This document shows, in pieces, positions 27,994-36,383 of a stretch of DNA of 64,000 nucleotides (within the stretch, counting starts at the first letter, position 1; each line of letters begins with the position of its first letter). A program made the position numbers and the translations under genes. Source of the DNA: Pseudomonas aegrilactucae (GTDB taxonomy: Bacteria; Pseudomonadota; Gammaproteobacteria; Pseudomonadales; Pseudomonadaceae); contig NZ_JAHTBI010000027.1 of NCBI RefSeq assembly GCF_019168305.1, forward strand, positions 1-64,000, read 5' to 3'. Under the pieces are notes generated by a model. The model was not told the origin of the DNA and ran no database searches. It was given only the letters and a program-made list of their open reading frames with translations.

Positions 27994-28012
27994 TTGAGAA
28001 TCAATCTCATGT
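27994..28012. promoter_or_regulatory. Candidate second Fur-like box
   Basis: TTGAGAATCAATCTCATGT contains TGAGA...TCTCA in inverted arrangement, resembling a Fur box. It lies about 75 bp before the sigma4/FecR hybrid gene, which would fit iron control of that gene. This is pattern-based only. Confidence 0.4.
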
Positions 28013-28087
28013 AGATTAAGCTGTCGCTGCGTCAGGGAAGACGCCCCCTTTGTCTCAGTCGTTTTTTTTCTGCAAGGAGCTCGTAGC

Positions 28088-28600
28088 ATGGCCCGTCTGT
28101 CGCTGCCCCTTGAACACCATCACCAAAGTGCCGACCTCGGTGAAGATGCCCTGCTGATGCGCTTGAAAAAGTTGCCACGTCGTGTGCAACAGGTGTTTCT
28201 GCTCAACCGTCTCGATCAACTGTCTTTCGCCAGCATTGCCCAGCGCCTGGACCTTACGGCGCATACCGTAGAGCACCACATGAGCCAGGTACTGCATGCT
28301 GCACTGCCCGCCCGAAGCATGTATTCCAGCGCGGCCGTGCAGTGGTACGTGCGCCTGCAAAGCCCGCACATCACCGCCAGCGAGCGGATAGATTTTCGCC
28401 GCTGGCTCGACGCTGCCCCTGATCACCTGCAGGCCTTCCACGCCACCGAACTGCGCTGGCGCAACCTGCTGGCTCCAGCGCGCCAGCTGGGTGAAGGGCT
28501 GTGGTATCGCCAGCCCTGGGCCGGGTTTTCGCTGGGGGGCTGCTCGGTGGCCATCGGGCTGGGACTGGCGGCGGCCCTGGCGATCGGTTTCTGGCCCTGA
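28088..28600 (+). CDS. Sigma-region-4 / FecR N-terminal (DUF4880) hybrid membrane protein
   Basis: A 170-residue protein joining two domains normally on separate proteins. Residues about 20-75 resemble sigma-70 region 4 of FecI-type ECF factors (RLKKLPRRVQQVFLLNRLDQ...SFASIAQRLDL). Residues about 80-130 resemble the DUF4880 N-terminal part of FecR anti-sigma regulators (AVQWYVRLQSPHITASERID, FRRWLDAAPDHLQAF). The C-terminus is one hydrophobic helix (GGCSVAIGLGLAAALAIGFW). There is no sigma region 2, so it cannot act as a complete sigma factor. It lies between prrF and a carboxypeptidase gene, with a possible Fur box upstream. Confidence 0.75.
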   Translation: MARLSLPLEHHHQSADLGEDALLMRLKKLPRRVQQVFLLNRLDQLSFASIAQRLDLTAHTVEHHMSQVLHAALPARSMYSSAAVQWYVRLQSPHITASERIDFRRWLDAAPDHLQAFHATELRWRNLLAPARQLGEGLWYRQPWAGFSLGGCSVAIGLGLAAALAIGFWP

Positions 28601-28648
28601 GCCAGGCGTGTAGAGTGGTTGGCACAACACTTCTACAGGAGCCTGGCC

Positions 28649-29794
28649 ATGACCGTGACGCTGTCCCCCCTGCACATCGACTGCGCGTTCGATGCCGGTA
28701 ACATCGAGGTCATCAACGCCAGCGACCCGTCCCATGCCCGCCTGAACATACGCCCCGACACCTGCAGCGAGCATTTTCAGTGGTTTCATTTCAAGGCCAG
28801 CGGGCTGACGCCAGGGCAGACGCATGCCTTCAGCCTGGAGAACGCCGGCCAGTCCTCCTACCACCAGGCCTGGAGCGGCTATCAGGCCGTCGCGTCCTAC
28901 GATCAGCAACGCTGGTTCCGCGTGCCCACCCGGTTCGATGGCCGCACCCTGCACTTCACGTTGCAGGCGCAACAGACCGAGGCGTGGTTTGCCTATTTCG
29001 AGCCCTACCCACGTGCGCGCCACAACCAGCTGATCGAACGTGCCGTTGCCTCAGGCATCGCGCTGCTGGCTACCGGGCGCAGCGTCGAGGGCCGTGACAT
29101 TGCCCTGCTGCGCGCCGGCGATGGCGCGGCGAGCAAGCGCAAGCTCTGGATCATTGCCCAGCAGCACCCCGGCGAACACATGGCCGAATGGTTCATGGAA
29201 GGCGTGATCGAGCGCCTGGAGCGCAACGATGCCAGCGTACAGGAACTGCTCAAGGTGGCTGACCTGTACCTGATCCCCAACATGAACCCCGACGGCGCCG
29301 TTCGTGGCCACTTGCGTACCAATGCCAGGGGCAAGGACCTCAACCGCGCCTGGCAGGACGCCACCTTCGAGCAGACACCCGAAGTGCTGTTTGCCCAGCA
29401 ACAGATGAAACTGCATGGGGTGGACCTGTTCCTGGATGCGCACGGGGATGAGGAGATACCGCATGTGTTCACCGCAGGCTGCGAGGGCAACCCGGGCTAT
29501 ACGCCACGCATTGCCAAGCTGGAAGAGCAATTTCGCAGCACCCTGTGCACGCTGACCAAAGACTTCCAGACCACCCACGGCTACCCGCGCAGTGAACCCG
29601 GCAAGGCCAACATGACCTTGGCCTGCAATGCGGTGGGGCAAGCGCATGACTGCCTGTCACTGACCCTGGAGATGCCGTTCAAGGACCATGACGACGCGCC
29701 GGATGCGGTGACGGGCTGGTCGGGGCAGCGCTCCAAGGCGCTGGGCAGCACGGTGATCGACACCTTTGCGCGCATCGTTGGCGAGCTGCGCTAA
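28649..29794 (+). CDS. M14-family zinc carboxypeptidase (cytosolic carboxypeptidase-like)
   Basis: A 381-residue peptidase with an N-terminal beta-sandwich-like region (FQWFHFKASGL...) and the M14 domain. The zinc site is HPGEHMAEW (His and Glu) with the later His in LDAHGDEEIPH. NMNPDGAVRGHLRTNARGKD has the substrate-binding Asn/Arg segment, and the catalytic Glu lies in LSLTLEMPFKD. The N-terminal domain arrangement resembles the CCP/AGBL subgroup. No signal peptide. Substrate unknown. Confidence 0.88.
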   Translation: MTVTLSPLHIDCAFDAGNIEVINASDPSHARLNIRPDTCSEHFQWFHFKASGLTPGQTHAFSLENAGQSSYHQAWSGYQAVASYDQQRWFRVPTRFDGRTLHFTLQAQQTEAWFAYFEPYPRARHNQLIERAVASGIALLATGRSVEGRDIALLRAGDGAASKRKLWIIAQQHPGEHMAEWFMEGVIERLERNDASVQELLKVADLYLIPNMNPDGAVRGHLRTNARGKDLNRAWQDATFEQTPEVLFAQQQMKLHGVDLFLDAHGDEEIPHVFTAGCEGNPGYTPRIAKLEEQFRSTLCTLTKDFQTTHGYPRSEPGKANMTLACNAVGQAHDCLSLTLEMPFKDHDDAPDAVTGWSGQRSKALGSTVIDTFARIVGELR

Positions 29795-29815
29795 GGGCTG
29801 ACTATGCAGCTCGGC

Positions 29816-30796
29816 TCAGAACACAACGTCCAGGATCACGCTGTCGGTGTAGCTGGCCGCCGGCGGCGTGGGCTGGTCGGTATAGACCTTGGCGTTGTAG
29901 TTGAACACCTGGGCGCCGACCCCGGCCCCGCTGCCAGCACCAGGGCCGGGGTTGACGTCGGCATCGCTGCTGGCCCGGCGCGCGCCACCGTTTGAGCCCC
30001 AGCGCACGCTGCCGCCGCTCTTGTAGATGTCATAGGCCAGGTAGTTGTTGGCCGCCGACTTCATCCGGCGACGCCCGCCCGCGACGTTCAGCCCGTCATT
30101 GAGGCCAACCGTGTAACTGCTGCCCTTGGTGCACGACAGGTTGATGCTCTGGTTGACGGTGCCAAAGCCGCTGACCACAGGGGCAGTGCCGAACACGATG
30201 TTGGGCGTGGTGATCTGGCAGTCGTTGGTGACGGTGAGGTTGATGGTCAGGGTGGTGCTCAACGCCAGTTGCTGGCGGCCCAGGCAGATGTTCCCCAGAC
30301 CGATGCCGTAGCAGTAGTCGATGTCCCAGGCCACGGTGAGGGTTTCCCGATACAGCCCAGCTGCCACATTGGCGCCGATCATGGTTTTCATGTAGAGGGG
30401 CAAGGTCTTGGGCGCGGTGCCCGCGAGCAAGCCCAGTGCATCGATGATGCCATTGCGGGCAAAGTCGTACGCCACCCCGCGGGTAATCGGAAAGCTGGTG
30501 CTGTTGTTGGCGTACAGGGTGTAGCTGATGACATCGCCGGTCGGGCCCACTAGCCCGTTGCTGCCCGTGACAGAGGTGAACGTGCCCTTGAAGAAGTCAT
30601 TCGAGCGCAACAGGCTCAACAGTGAGCCGGTACACTCCAGGCCGCCGTTGACCGTGGAGGTCGACTGGATGTCCGTACGCACCAGGGTCGAACTGACCAG
30701 CCCGAACGTGGCCGGCGTGGTCGCCACCACGGCGCATTGCGCCGACACCTGCCCCGCCGCAAGCAGCGCCAGCAGGCCGCCGGCCCAGCGCTTCAC
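29816..30796 (-). CDS. Spore coat U-domain tip protein of a Csu-type pilus
   Basis: A 326-residue exported protein with a signal peptide (GGLLALLAAGQVSA) and two spore-coat-U-like domains; the second has the conserved pattern CQITTPNIVFGTAPVVSGFG...SINLSCTKG. It ends with the donor-strand-like SVILDVVF. The two-domain form and last position match CsuE, the tip adhesin of archaic chaperone-usher pili. The GTG at 30796 overlaps the usher stop (GTGA). Confidence 0.82.
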   Translation of the reverse strand: MKRWAGGLLALLAAGQVSAQCAVVATTPATFGLVSSTLVRTDIQSTSTVNGGLECTGSLLSLLRSNDFFKGTFTSVTGSNGLVGPTGDVISYTLYANNSTSFPITRGVAYDFARNGIIDALGLLAGTAPKTLPLYMKTMIGANVAAGLYRETLTVAWDIDYCYGIGLGNICLGRQQLALSTTLTINLTVTNDCQITTPNIVFGTAPVVSGFGTVNQSINLSCTKGSSYTVGLNDGLNVAGGRRRMKSAANNYLAYDIYKSGGSVRWGSNGGARRASSDADVNPGPGAGSGAGVGAQVFNYNAKVYTDQPTPPAASYTDSVILDVVF

Positions 30797-33132
30797 TGGC
30801 ACACCAGCGGGCCGATCAAGGCCACCTGGTCTTGCTGGGCCTGCAGGGGGAACTGCACGCGGCAACTGCCGCCGTCGGCCTTCTGCACCACCAGGCTATT
30901 GTGTTCACCGAGGTCTTCCAGGTACACCAGCCCGTCCCAGCCGACCACCGCTACCGCACCGCTCTGTTCATGCCTGACCTGGCTGCCCAGGGCCAATTCC
31001 TTCTGCGCGGTGTCGACCAGCACCAGGCTGGCCGCCAGCACCCGGCGCAACGGAAACTCCAGCAGGTAGCCGCTGCCCCGGCGCACCGCCACCCGCTGCT
31101 CGACGTTCGGGCTGCGCACGTCCGGCGGCAGTTCCAGCGGGTCGATCTCGTATTTGCCGCGGTAGTAGCCGCTGCTGTAAGGCACCAGCAGATGCCCCTT
31201 GCTGTCGGTGCGGCCCACCACCTGGTTCTCGTAACGCACCGGCACATCGGCAAAGCCGTCGGTGCTGACCAGCACGAAGGCATCGTCGATCCGATTGGCG
31301 GTGAACAGCCCGTCGTCCATCAACACCACCGAGCCACTGGCATCGGCCCAGCGTGTCATGTTGTCGCTGCTGCCATACAGCCCGGCCTGCAACTGCACCG
31401 ACTGCAGGCGCCAGGTCACGTCGGCCTGGCGATAGGCTTCACGGTCGCCGCCGGCATAGCCCAGGTTGTAGCCCACGCCCCCGCCGGCAGGCACCGCACG
31501 GCTGTAGTTGACCCGGTGCAGGCTTTCGCCTTCGGTGTTGCGTTCAAGGCTCAGGGCCAGGGTGCCCTGCAGGTCGAACGGAATCACCAGTTGCGCCTGC
31601 ACCGCCCACTGGCTGTCGTCCAGGTCGCGGTTGGCCGACAGGTACAGGCTGCTGTTGCCCCACAGCGGCTTGCTCCAGCTCAGGTTGACCAGTCGCGTGT
31701 GCGAATTGTCGGCGGCGCGCACATCGAAATAGCCTGCGCCCAGGCTGCCGTAGCGCTGCAGGTTGAGGCTCAGGGTGACCTGCTCGCTGCGCTGGCTGAG
31801 ACGCACGTAAGGGCTGTCGAGCAACGACAGGTCGGCATAATCGCCATGGCGTTCCAGGCGCTGGTAATTGAAGCCCACCCAGCGGTTGTTGTACTGATAC
31901 CCCAGGCTCAACTGCTGACCGCCACGCCCGTCGAAGCGGCTCTGGCTCAAGGCGGTGTTGAGCACCCCGAAGTTGCCCAGTTGCAGGTTGCCGCCCAGCC
32001 CGCCGAGGGCCAGCGAACCTGCGGCCTCGGCGTGGCTTTCAAGGGTGAGGTAATCGGTCAGGCCGTAACGCAAGGTGCCCGCGGCCACCCCTGGCCCGTA
32101 GGCAAAGTCGCGTAGGCCGTAGTCCCGACGCAGGCTGCCCGCCGCCACCGAGAAATCGGCCAGGCCCTGCTGCAGCAGGGTGCTGGTGACATAGAACGGC
32201 AAGGTGGTGGAGACCTGTCGACCGAGTGCATCGGTGGTCACCACCACGGCCTCGCCGGCACCGTTGATGAACGGCACGTTGGTCAACGTGTACGGGCCCG
32301 GCTGCAGCTCGGCGCTGGCGCTCTTGTAGCCGTTGATGAACAGGTCCACCGACGAGGGGACCGCCGCTTCACCGGCGAAGGCCGGCAAGGGATAGGTCAC
32401 CAGGTCCGGGCGTACGGCAAAGTCACGCGACAGTTGCAGGCCGCCCAGGCGCACCGAACTGGTCCAGGGCAGGCCGCCAGTCACCACGTCGCCCGCCTCG
32501 AAGGTCAGCAGGCGCGCTTCGTCGGTGTAGCGCCAGGTGCTGTCATAGCGGCGAAAACCCTGCTGGTTGCCAGCGACATTATCGCCCGCCAGTGGCTGAC
32601 GCCACTGCCCGGTGGTGGAAAAGGTGCCCCAGCTGTCGAACACCCGCAACTCGTTCCACGCTGCCAGGTAAGTGCCGCCGTCATCGGTGTCGCTGAGGTA
32701 GGCATCGTAGTTGAACAAGGCGCCGAAGCTGCTGAAGGCCGGGCTTGCGGATGAACGCGACAGATCGCCGACGCGCTGGTTCGGCAACCACGCCGGCGGC
32801 ACCTCGATCAGCAGGCGCTGGCCCTGGCTGTCGTAGTCGGCGTGCAGGCCCTGGATGCTGTCCAGCGCAATTTCCGGGCCCGGCTGGCCAGGCAACTCCA
32901 CACCCATCGCCTGCAGGTCGGCGCTCGCCATGTACAGGCGCCCTGCGCGCTGGTGCACCAGCACCACCTTAGCGTTGCTCATCTGGTTCACCAGCAGTTC
33001 CAGGTACAACGGCGCCTCGGCCGCCGCCTCCAGGCTTGTCGGTGGTGGCGGCAACTCGCCCGCAACAGCCTGCGCGGCCAACATCGCCGTCGCCAGGGCC
33101 AGACCACGCGCACTGGCCAGAGAACTGCTCAC
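30793..33132 (-). CDS. Outer-membrane usher of Csu-type pilus
   Basis: A 779-residue usher with a signal peptide (GLALATAMLAAQAVA). It has an N-terminal periplasmic domain (LYLELLVNQMSNAKVVLV), a large beta-barrel with plug (VDLFINGYKSASAELQPGPY, INGAGEAVVVTTDALGR) and C-terminal domains. It exports and assembles pilus subunits delivered by the chaperone. It lies between the chaperone and tip genes, as csuD does. Confidence 0.88.
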   Translation of the reverse strand: MSSSLASARGLALATAMLAAQAVAGELPPPPTSLEAAAEAPLYLELLVNQMSNAKVVLVHQRAGRLYMASADLQAMGVELPGQPGPEIALDSIQGLHADYDSQGQRLLIEVPPAWLPNQRVGDLSRSSASPAFSSFGALFNYDAYLSDTDDGGTYLAAWNELRVFDSWGTFSTTGQWRQPLAGDNVAGNQQGFRRYDSTWRYTDEARLLTFEAGDVVTGGLPWTSSVRLGGLQLSRDFAVRPDLVTYPLPAFAGEAAVPSSVDLFINGYKSASAELQPGPYTLTNVPFINGAGEAVVVTTDALGRQVSTTLPFYVTSTLLQQGLADFSVAAGSLRRDYGLRDFAYGPGVAAGTLRYGLTDYLTLESHAEAAGSLALGGLGGNLQLGNFGVLNTALSQSRFDGRGGQQLSLGYQYNNRWVGFNYQRLERHGDYADLSLLDSPYVRLSQRSEQVTLSLNLQRYGSLGAGYFDVRAADNSHTRLVNLSWSKPLWGNSSLYLSANRDLDDSQWAVQAQLVIPFDLQGTLALSLERNTEGESLHRVNYSRAVPAGGGVGYNLGYAGGDREAYRQADVTWRLQSVQLQAGLYGSSDNMTRWADASGSVVLMDDGLFTANRIDDAFVLVSTDGFADVPVRYENQVVGRTDSKGHLLVPYSSGYYRGKYEIDPLELPPDVRSPNVEQRVAVRRGSGYLLEFPLRRVLAASLVLVDTAQKELALGSQVRHEQSGAVAVVGWDGLVYLEDLGEHNSLVVQKADGGSCRVQFPLQAQQDQVALIGPLVCQ

Positions 33133-33193
33133 TCACCCTGTCCCACCATATCCGGGTCCTCCCTGGCCCCTGCTTCACCTTCGTGCGGCGGGC

Positions 33194-33982
33194 TCAGTGG
33201 CCCTGGTTGATGGTTTGGACCGGCTCCATGCCATTGACCCGGCCCTTGAGCACCGTGGCCGTGGACCCCGAGGCTGGCGCCGGCCAGCGCATGGTCGCGC
33301 CCGGCAGCACATAGCCCAGCAGGCCTTCGACGACCGGCCGGCTCTGGCTGCCCTGCTGCATGACCATATCGGTCAGGCGCGCGTGCACCGGCCCGACATT
33401 GCGGATTTCGACATAGGGCTTGCCGTGTACCGACACCTGCCGCCAACTCAGCAGCGGCTTGCCCACGCTGGCGGCATCACGCTTGCCGTCAGCATCCGGC
33501 TTGCTCCACAGGCCTTGGCCGTACACGAACAGAGGCACCGAATAGCGCATCTGGAAGCGGATCGCGGCCTGGGGCGGGGTATTGGCGTCTGTGGCCGGCA
33601 AGGCCGGGGGGATCTCGTCGATGATGATGCGGTAGGCCTGTTCCTGGCCGGCCGGCGACTGCCCGGTACGGGTCAGGCGGATCAGTTGCTTCTGGCCCGC
33701 GGCCAGGGTGGCCACCGGCGGGCTGCCGATGATCTCGCGCTGCGCCTGGAACTGGTCGTCGAACTCGCCCTGGCGCCAGGCGAACACCCTGACCTGCAGG
33801 CTGGCGGGTGTGTCCCCACGGTTTTCCAGCCATAACGCACCCGCCTTCTGGTCGGCTTGCAGCACCGGATCGATCGGCCAGATCAATACCGATGTCGCCG
33901 CCTGTACCACCCCTGTACCCAGCAATGCGCCCACCACGGCGACACCGCCCATTGCTCGCGAACCACGCGCGTACCACCCCAT
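33194..33982 (-). CDS. Periplasmic pilus chaperone (CsuC-like)
   Basis: A 262-residue exported chaperone with two immunoglobulin-like domains. The signal peptide is GGVAVVGALLGTGVVQA; the first domain has SVLIWPIDPVL and RVFAWRQGEFDDQ, and the edge-strand segment is RIIIDEIPPALP. The ATG at 33982 is supported by GAGGAG about nine bases upstream. It follows four subunit genes and precedes the usher. Confidence 0.88.
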   Translation of the reverse strand: MGWYARGSRAMGGVAVVGALLGTGVVQAATSVLIWPIDPVLQADQKAGALWLENRGDTPASLQVRVFAWRQGEFDDQFQAQREIIGSPPVATLAAGQKQLIRLTRTGQSPAGQEQAYRIIIDEIPPALPATDANTPPQAAIRFQMRYSVPLFVYGQGLWSKPDADGKRDAASVGKPLLSWRQVSVHGKPYVEIRNVGPVHARLTDMVMQQGSQSRPVVEGLLGYVLPGATMRWPAPASGSTATVLKGRVNGMEPVQTINQGH

Positions 33983-34026
33983 GCACCGTCTCCTCAGGCA
34001 TTTTCGATACAACCCTGGCCACTACC

Positions 34027-34527
34027 TCACCAGGACAACACCACTTGCACCACGTCGGTGTAGCTGCCGGCCGGCAGCGTGCCGGGCAGTTGTGCCCGGG
34101 CAAACACCGGCAGCTTGATCGCCGTCGGGTCGCTGTAACTCACTGTCACGTTCTGGCTGATGCCCAGCACCTGGGACAGCCCGGCGTCGCGATACAACTG
34201 GTAGGGCACCAGTGACGTGCCACTGCTGCGTTTGAGGTTGCGGGTGCCGGCACTGCTGTTCAGTCCGCCATCCACACTTATGCTCAGGGCAACGCCCGGC
34301 GTGCACTGCAAGGTCACTGTGGTGCCGCCCAGCTGGGTCGTGGCGGGGCCGGTGGCCAGCGCCGAGTACGTGCCGAAGTTCAGGTTGCCATAGCTGCTCA
34401 CCCCGCCCACCACCAGGCACCCGGCGGCGATCGTGGCGCTGACCTGAAAGGTGCTCTGCAAGGCGGCATCCAGCGGCCAGGGCAGCGCGCAGCCGAGCAG
34501 CACCAGCCCGTTGCACAGCCGGCGCAT
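34027..34527 (-). CDS. Spore coat U-domain pilus subunit
   Basis: A 166-residue exported pilin-like protein with a signal peptide, paired Cys (IAAGCLVVGG and LQCTPGVALSISVDGG) and a C-terminal SYTDVVQVVLSW strand typical of SCPU subunits. It is the fourth subunit gene and nearest the chaperone. Confidence 0.8.
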   Translation of the reverse strand: MRRLCNGLVLLGCALPWPLDAALQSTFQVSATIAAGCLVVGGVSSYGNLNFGTYSALATGPATTQLGGTTVTLQCTPGVALSISVDGGLNSSAGTRNLKRSSGTSLVPYQLYRDAGLSQVLGISQNVTVSYSDPTAIKLPVFARAQLPGTLPAGSYTDVVQVVLSW

Positions 34528-34530
34528 GGC

Positions 34531-35064
34531 TCAGAAACTCAGCTCGACCGCGACTGTGTCGGTGTACACCCCCGGCGGCAATGCCGGCTTGCCGACCGCA
34601 CGGCCATACAAGGTAACGATCTGCGCCGTGCCCGTACTGGTCGCCAGCGCGACAGTGCCGTTGATCGGCAGCAAGGTTGTGTGCGAAGCATCGGTGTAGA
34701 AATCGTACGGCACATAGTTGGTGTTGAAGGCCATCGCACGGGTACCGCCACTGGTTGCCGCGTCATGCGCACCGGCGCCTACCTTGAGCACCGGAGAGGC
34801 GCCGGGCGAACACAGTACGCTGATCGCGCCGCCACCGCCCACGCCGATCACCTGGCTGTTGGCCTCGGTAAACAGGGCAATCTGCGAACCGAAATCCAGG
34901 GTACCGAAGTTGACGGCGGTGGTCGCCGTCGAGCCGTTGACCTGGCAGGCCGCGGTCAGCGTCAGGGTCGCGTTGATGTTGCCGGTGACGGTAGCCGCCT
35001 GGGCCTGGGTCGCGAGTGCCAGGCCAAGGCCTGCAATAAGGATTCGGGAAACGTGAGGATGCAT
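34531..35064 (-). CDS. Spore coat U-domain pilus subunit
   Basis: A 177-residue exported subunit with a signal peptide (ILIAGLGLALATQAQA), LTAACQVNGS, a second Cys in VLCSPGASPVLKVG and the ending YTDTVAVELSF. Third subunit in the operon, four bases upstream of the fourth. Confidence 0.8.
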   Translation of the reverse strand: MHPHVSRILIAGLGLALATQAQAATVTGNINATLTLTAACQVNGSTATTAVNFGTLDFGSQIALFTEANSQVIGVGGGGAISVLCSPGASPVLKVGAGAHDAATSGGTRAMAFNTNYVPYDFYTDASHTTLLPINGTVALATSTGTAQIVTLYGRAVGKPALPPGVYTDTVAVELSF

Positions 35065-35080
35065 GGGTCACTCCTTGTTT

Positions 35081-35614
35081 TTACCAGTCCAGGGTCACCA
35101 TCAGGGTGTCGCGGTAGATACCGGCCGGCAGCGCCTTGGGCTGTGCCACCACGGCGCCGTAGATAGGGATGGGGATTTGTGCAGCGCTGCTGATCGAAAA
35201 ATTGCGTTGCTGGCCGATGTCGTACCGCGCCGTGCCGTTGGGGTCGGCCGCCAGCTGATACGGGATCAACTCGCGGCCGTTGCTCAGGCGGCGCACGCCA
35301 CCGGCATTGTTGCTGCCACCGTTGATGCTGACCGTGAAGGCGCGTACCGAAGGGTTGCAACTGACCTGCAGGGTGCCGTTGCCAGCGTTTTCATCCAGGT
35401 TGGCATTGATCGGCTGCGTCCAGGTCGGGCCCTGGCGACCAAAATCGAGCAGGCCCAGGCCGCGGCCCACCGGCTCGCCTGCCGGGGTATTGCTGATCTG
35501 GCAGGCGGCGCTGATCACCAGCCGCGCCTGGATATGCCCGCTGACCGCGGCATTGGCGGTGGGGCAGACAAGCAGTGGCCCCAGGCTGATCAACACAATG
35601 TATGAGGGTTTCAT
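35081..35614 (-). CDS. Spore coat U-domain pilus subunit
   Basis: A 177-residue exported subunit with a signal peptide (SYIVLISLGPLLVCPTANA), LVISAACQISN, a second Cys in VSCNPSVRAFTVSINGG and the ending YRDTLMVTLDW. I start it at the ATG at 35614 directly before the signal peptide. Confidence 0.8.
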   Translation of the reverse strand: MKPSYIVLISLGPLLVCPTANAAVSGHIQARLVISAACQISNTPAGEPVGRGLGLLDFGRQGPTWTQPINANLDENAGNGTLQVSCNPSVRAFTVSINGGSNNAGGVRRLSNGRELIPYQLAADPNGTARYDIGQQRNFSISSAAQIPIPIYGAVVAQPKALPAGIYRDTLMVTLDW

Positions 35615-35642
35615 GCTGCCAGTTCCTTTAGCGTGCACAGGT

Positions 35643-36179
35643 TCACCAGGTCACGGTCACCTTGAGCAGATCCGAGTAATGGCCGACACGTGGCACGTCG
35701 GCCAGGCTGTCGATACGGGCATACAGCGGCAATTCGACTGTCCCCGAATCCGGCACGCGCGCATGCTGGGCAGTGTTGACTGCCAGCGGGTTGCGCCAGG
35801 CGGGGTCCTGGTACAGACGGTAGGGAATGGGGCGTGCGTCGGGTTGGTTGCTGGCCAGGTAGCGCACCTCGCCAATGCCGCCGTGCTGGCCGCCATCGAC
35901 CTGCACCTGGTAAACCGTATCGGGGTTGCATTCCAGGCGCGGCGGGCGCTGGTTGAGCAGTACACTGCTGAGCGGCCCGGCAGGGCCATTCAGCCGAGCG
36001 GTCGGGCCAAAGTCGAGTACGCCCTGGGCCTGGGCGCCGGCATCGCGGGTTTGATGCACCAGCTGGCAACCGCGCTGCACATCGACCCGTACCTCGACCA
36101 GAAAATCGGCGGCGGCAACGCTGTCTACGACGATCAGCCCAAACAGCGCTGCCCAAGAGCGTCCCTTCACCGTAACCAT
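35643..36179 (-). CDS. Spore coat U-domain pilus subunit, first gene of operon
   Basis: A 178-residue exported subunit with a signal peptide (WAALFGLIVVDSVAA), QRGCQLVHQ, a second Cys in LECNPDTVYQVQVDGG and the ending YSDLLKVTVTW. It is the promoter-proximal gene of the seven-gene leftward pilus operon and divergent from zapE (204 bp between). Confidence 0.8.
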   Translation of the reverse strand: MVTVKGRSWAALFGLIVVDSVAAADFLVEVRVDVQRGCQLVHQTRDAGAQAQGVLDFGPTARLNGPAGPLSSVLLNQRPPRLECNPDTVYQVQVDGGQHGGIGEVRYLASNQPDARPIPYRLYQDPAWRNPLAVNTAQHARVPDSGTVELPLYARIDSLADVPRVGHYSDLLKVTVTW

Positions 36180-36383
36180 CCTTCAATGCAGAATTCATCT
36201 GAAACTGAGGGTAGCAGCCGAAGAAAAACCTGCCAGCCAGATCAGAAATGTACGGCCCCGGTACAAGCACAGTCCTACAGCTTTTTCCGACACCGGCATC
36301 ACTGGCAGGAAAACCCCCTATTCGGTACATTAGCCGCGCCACTGTGCCTGGCCCACCGACCCGCCCCCCGCAGGAGCCCGTGA

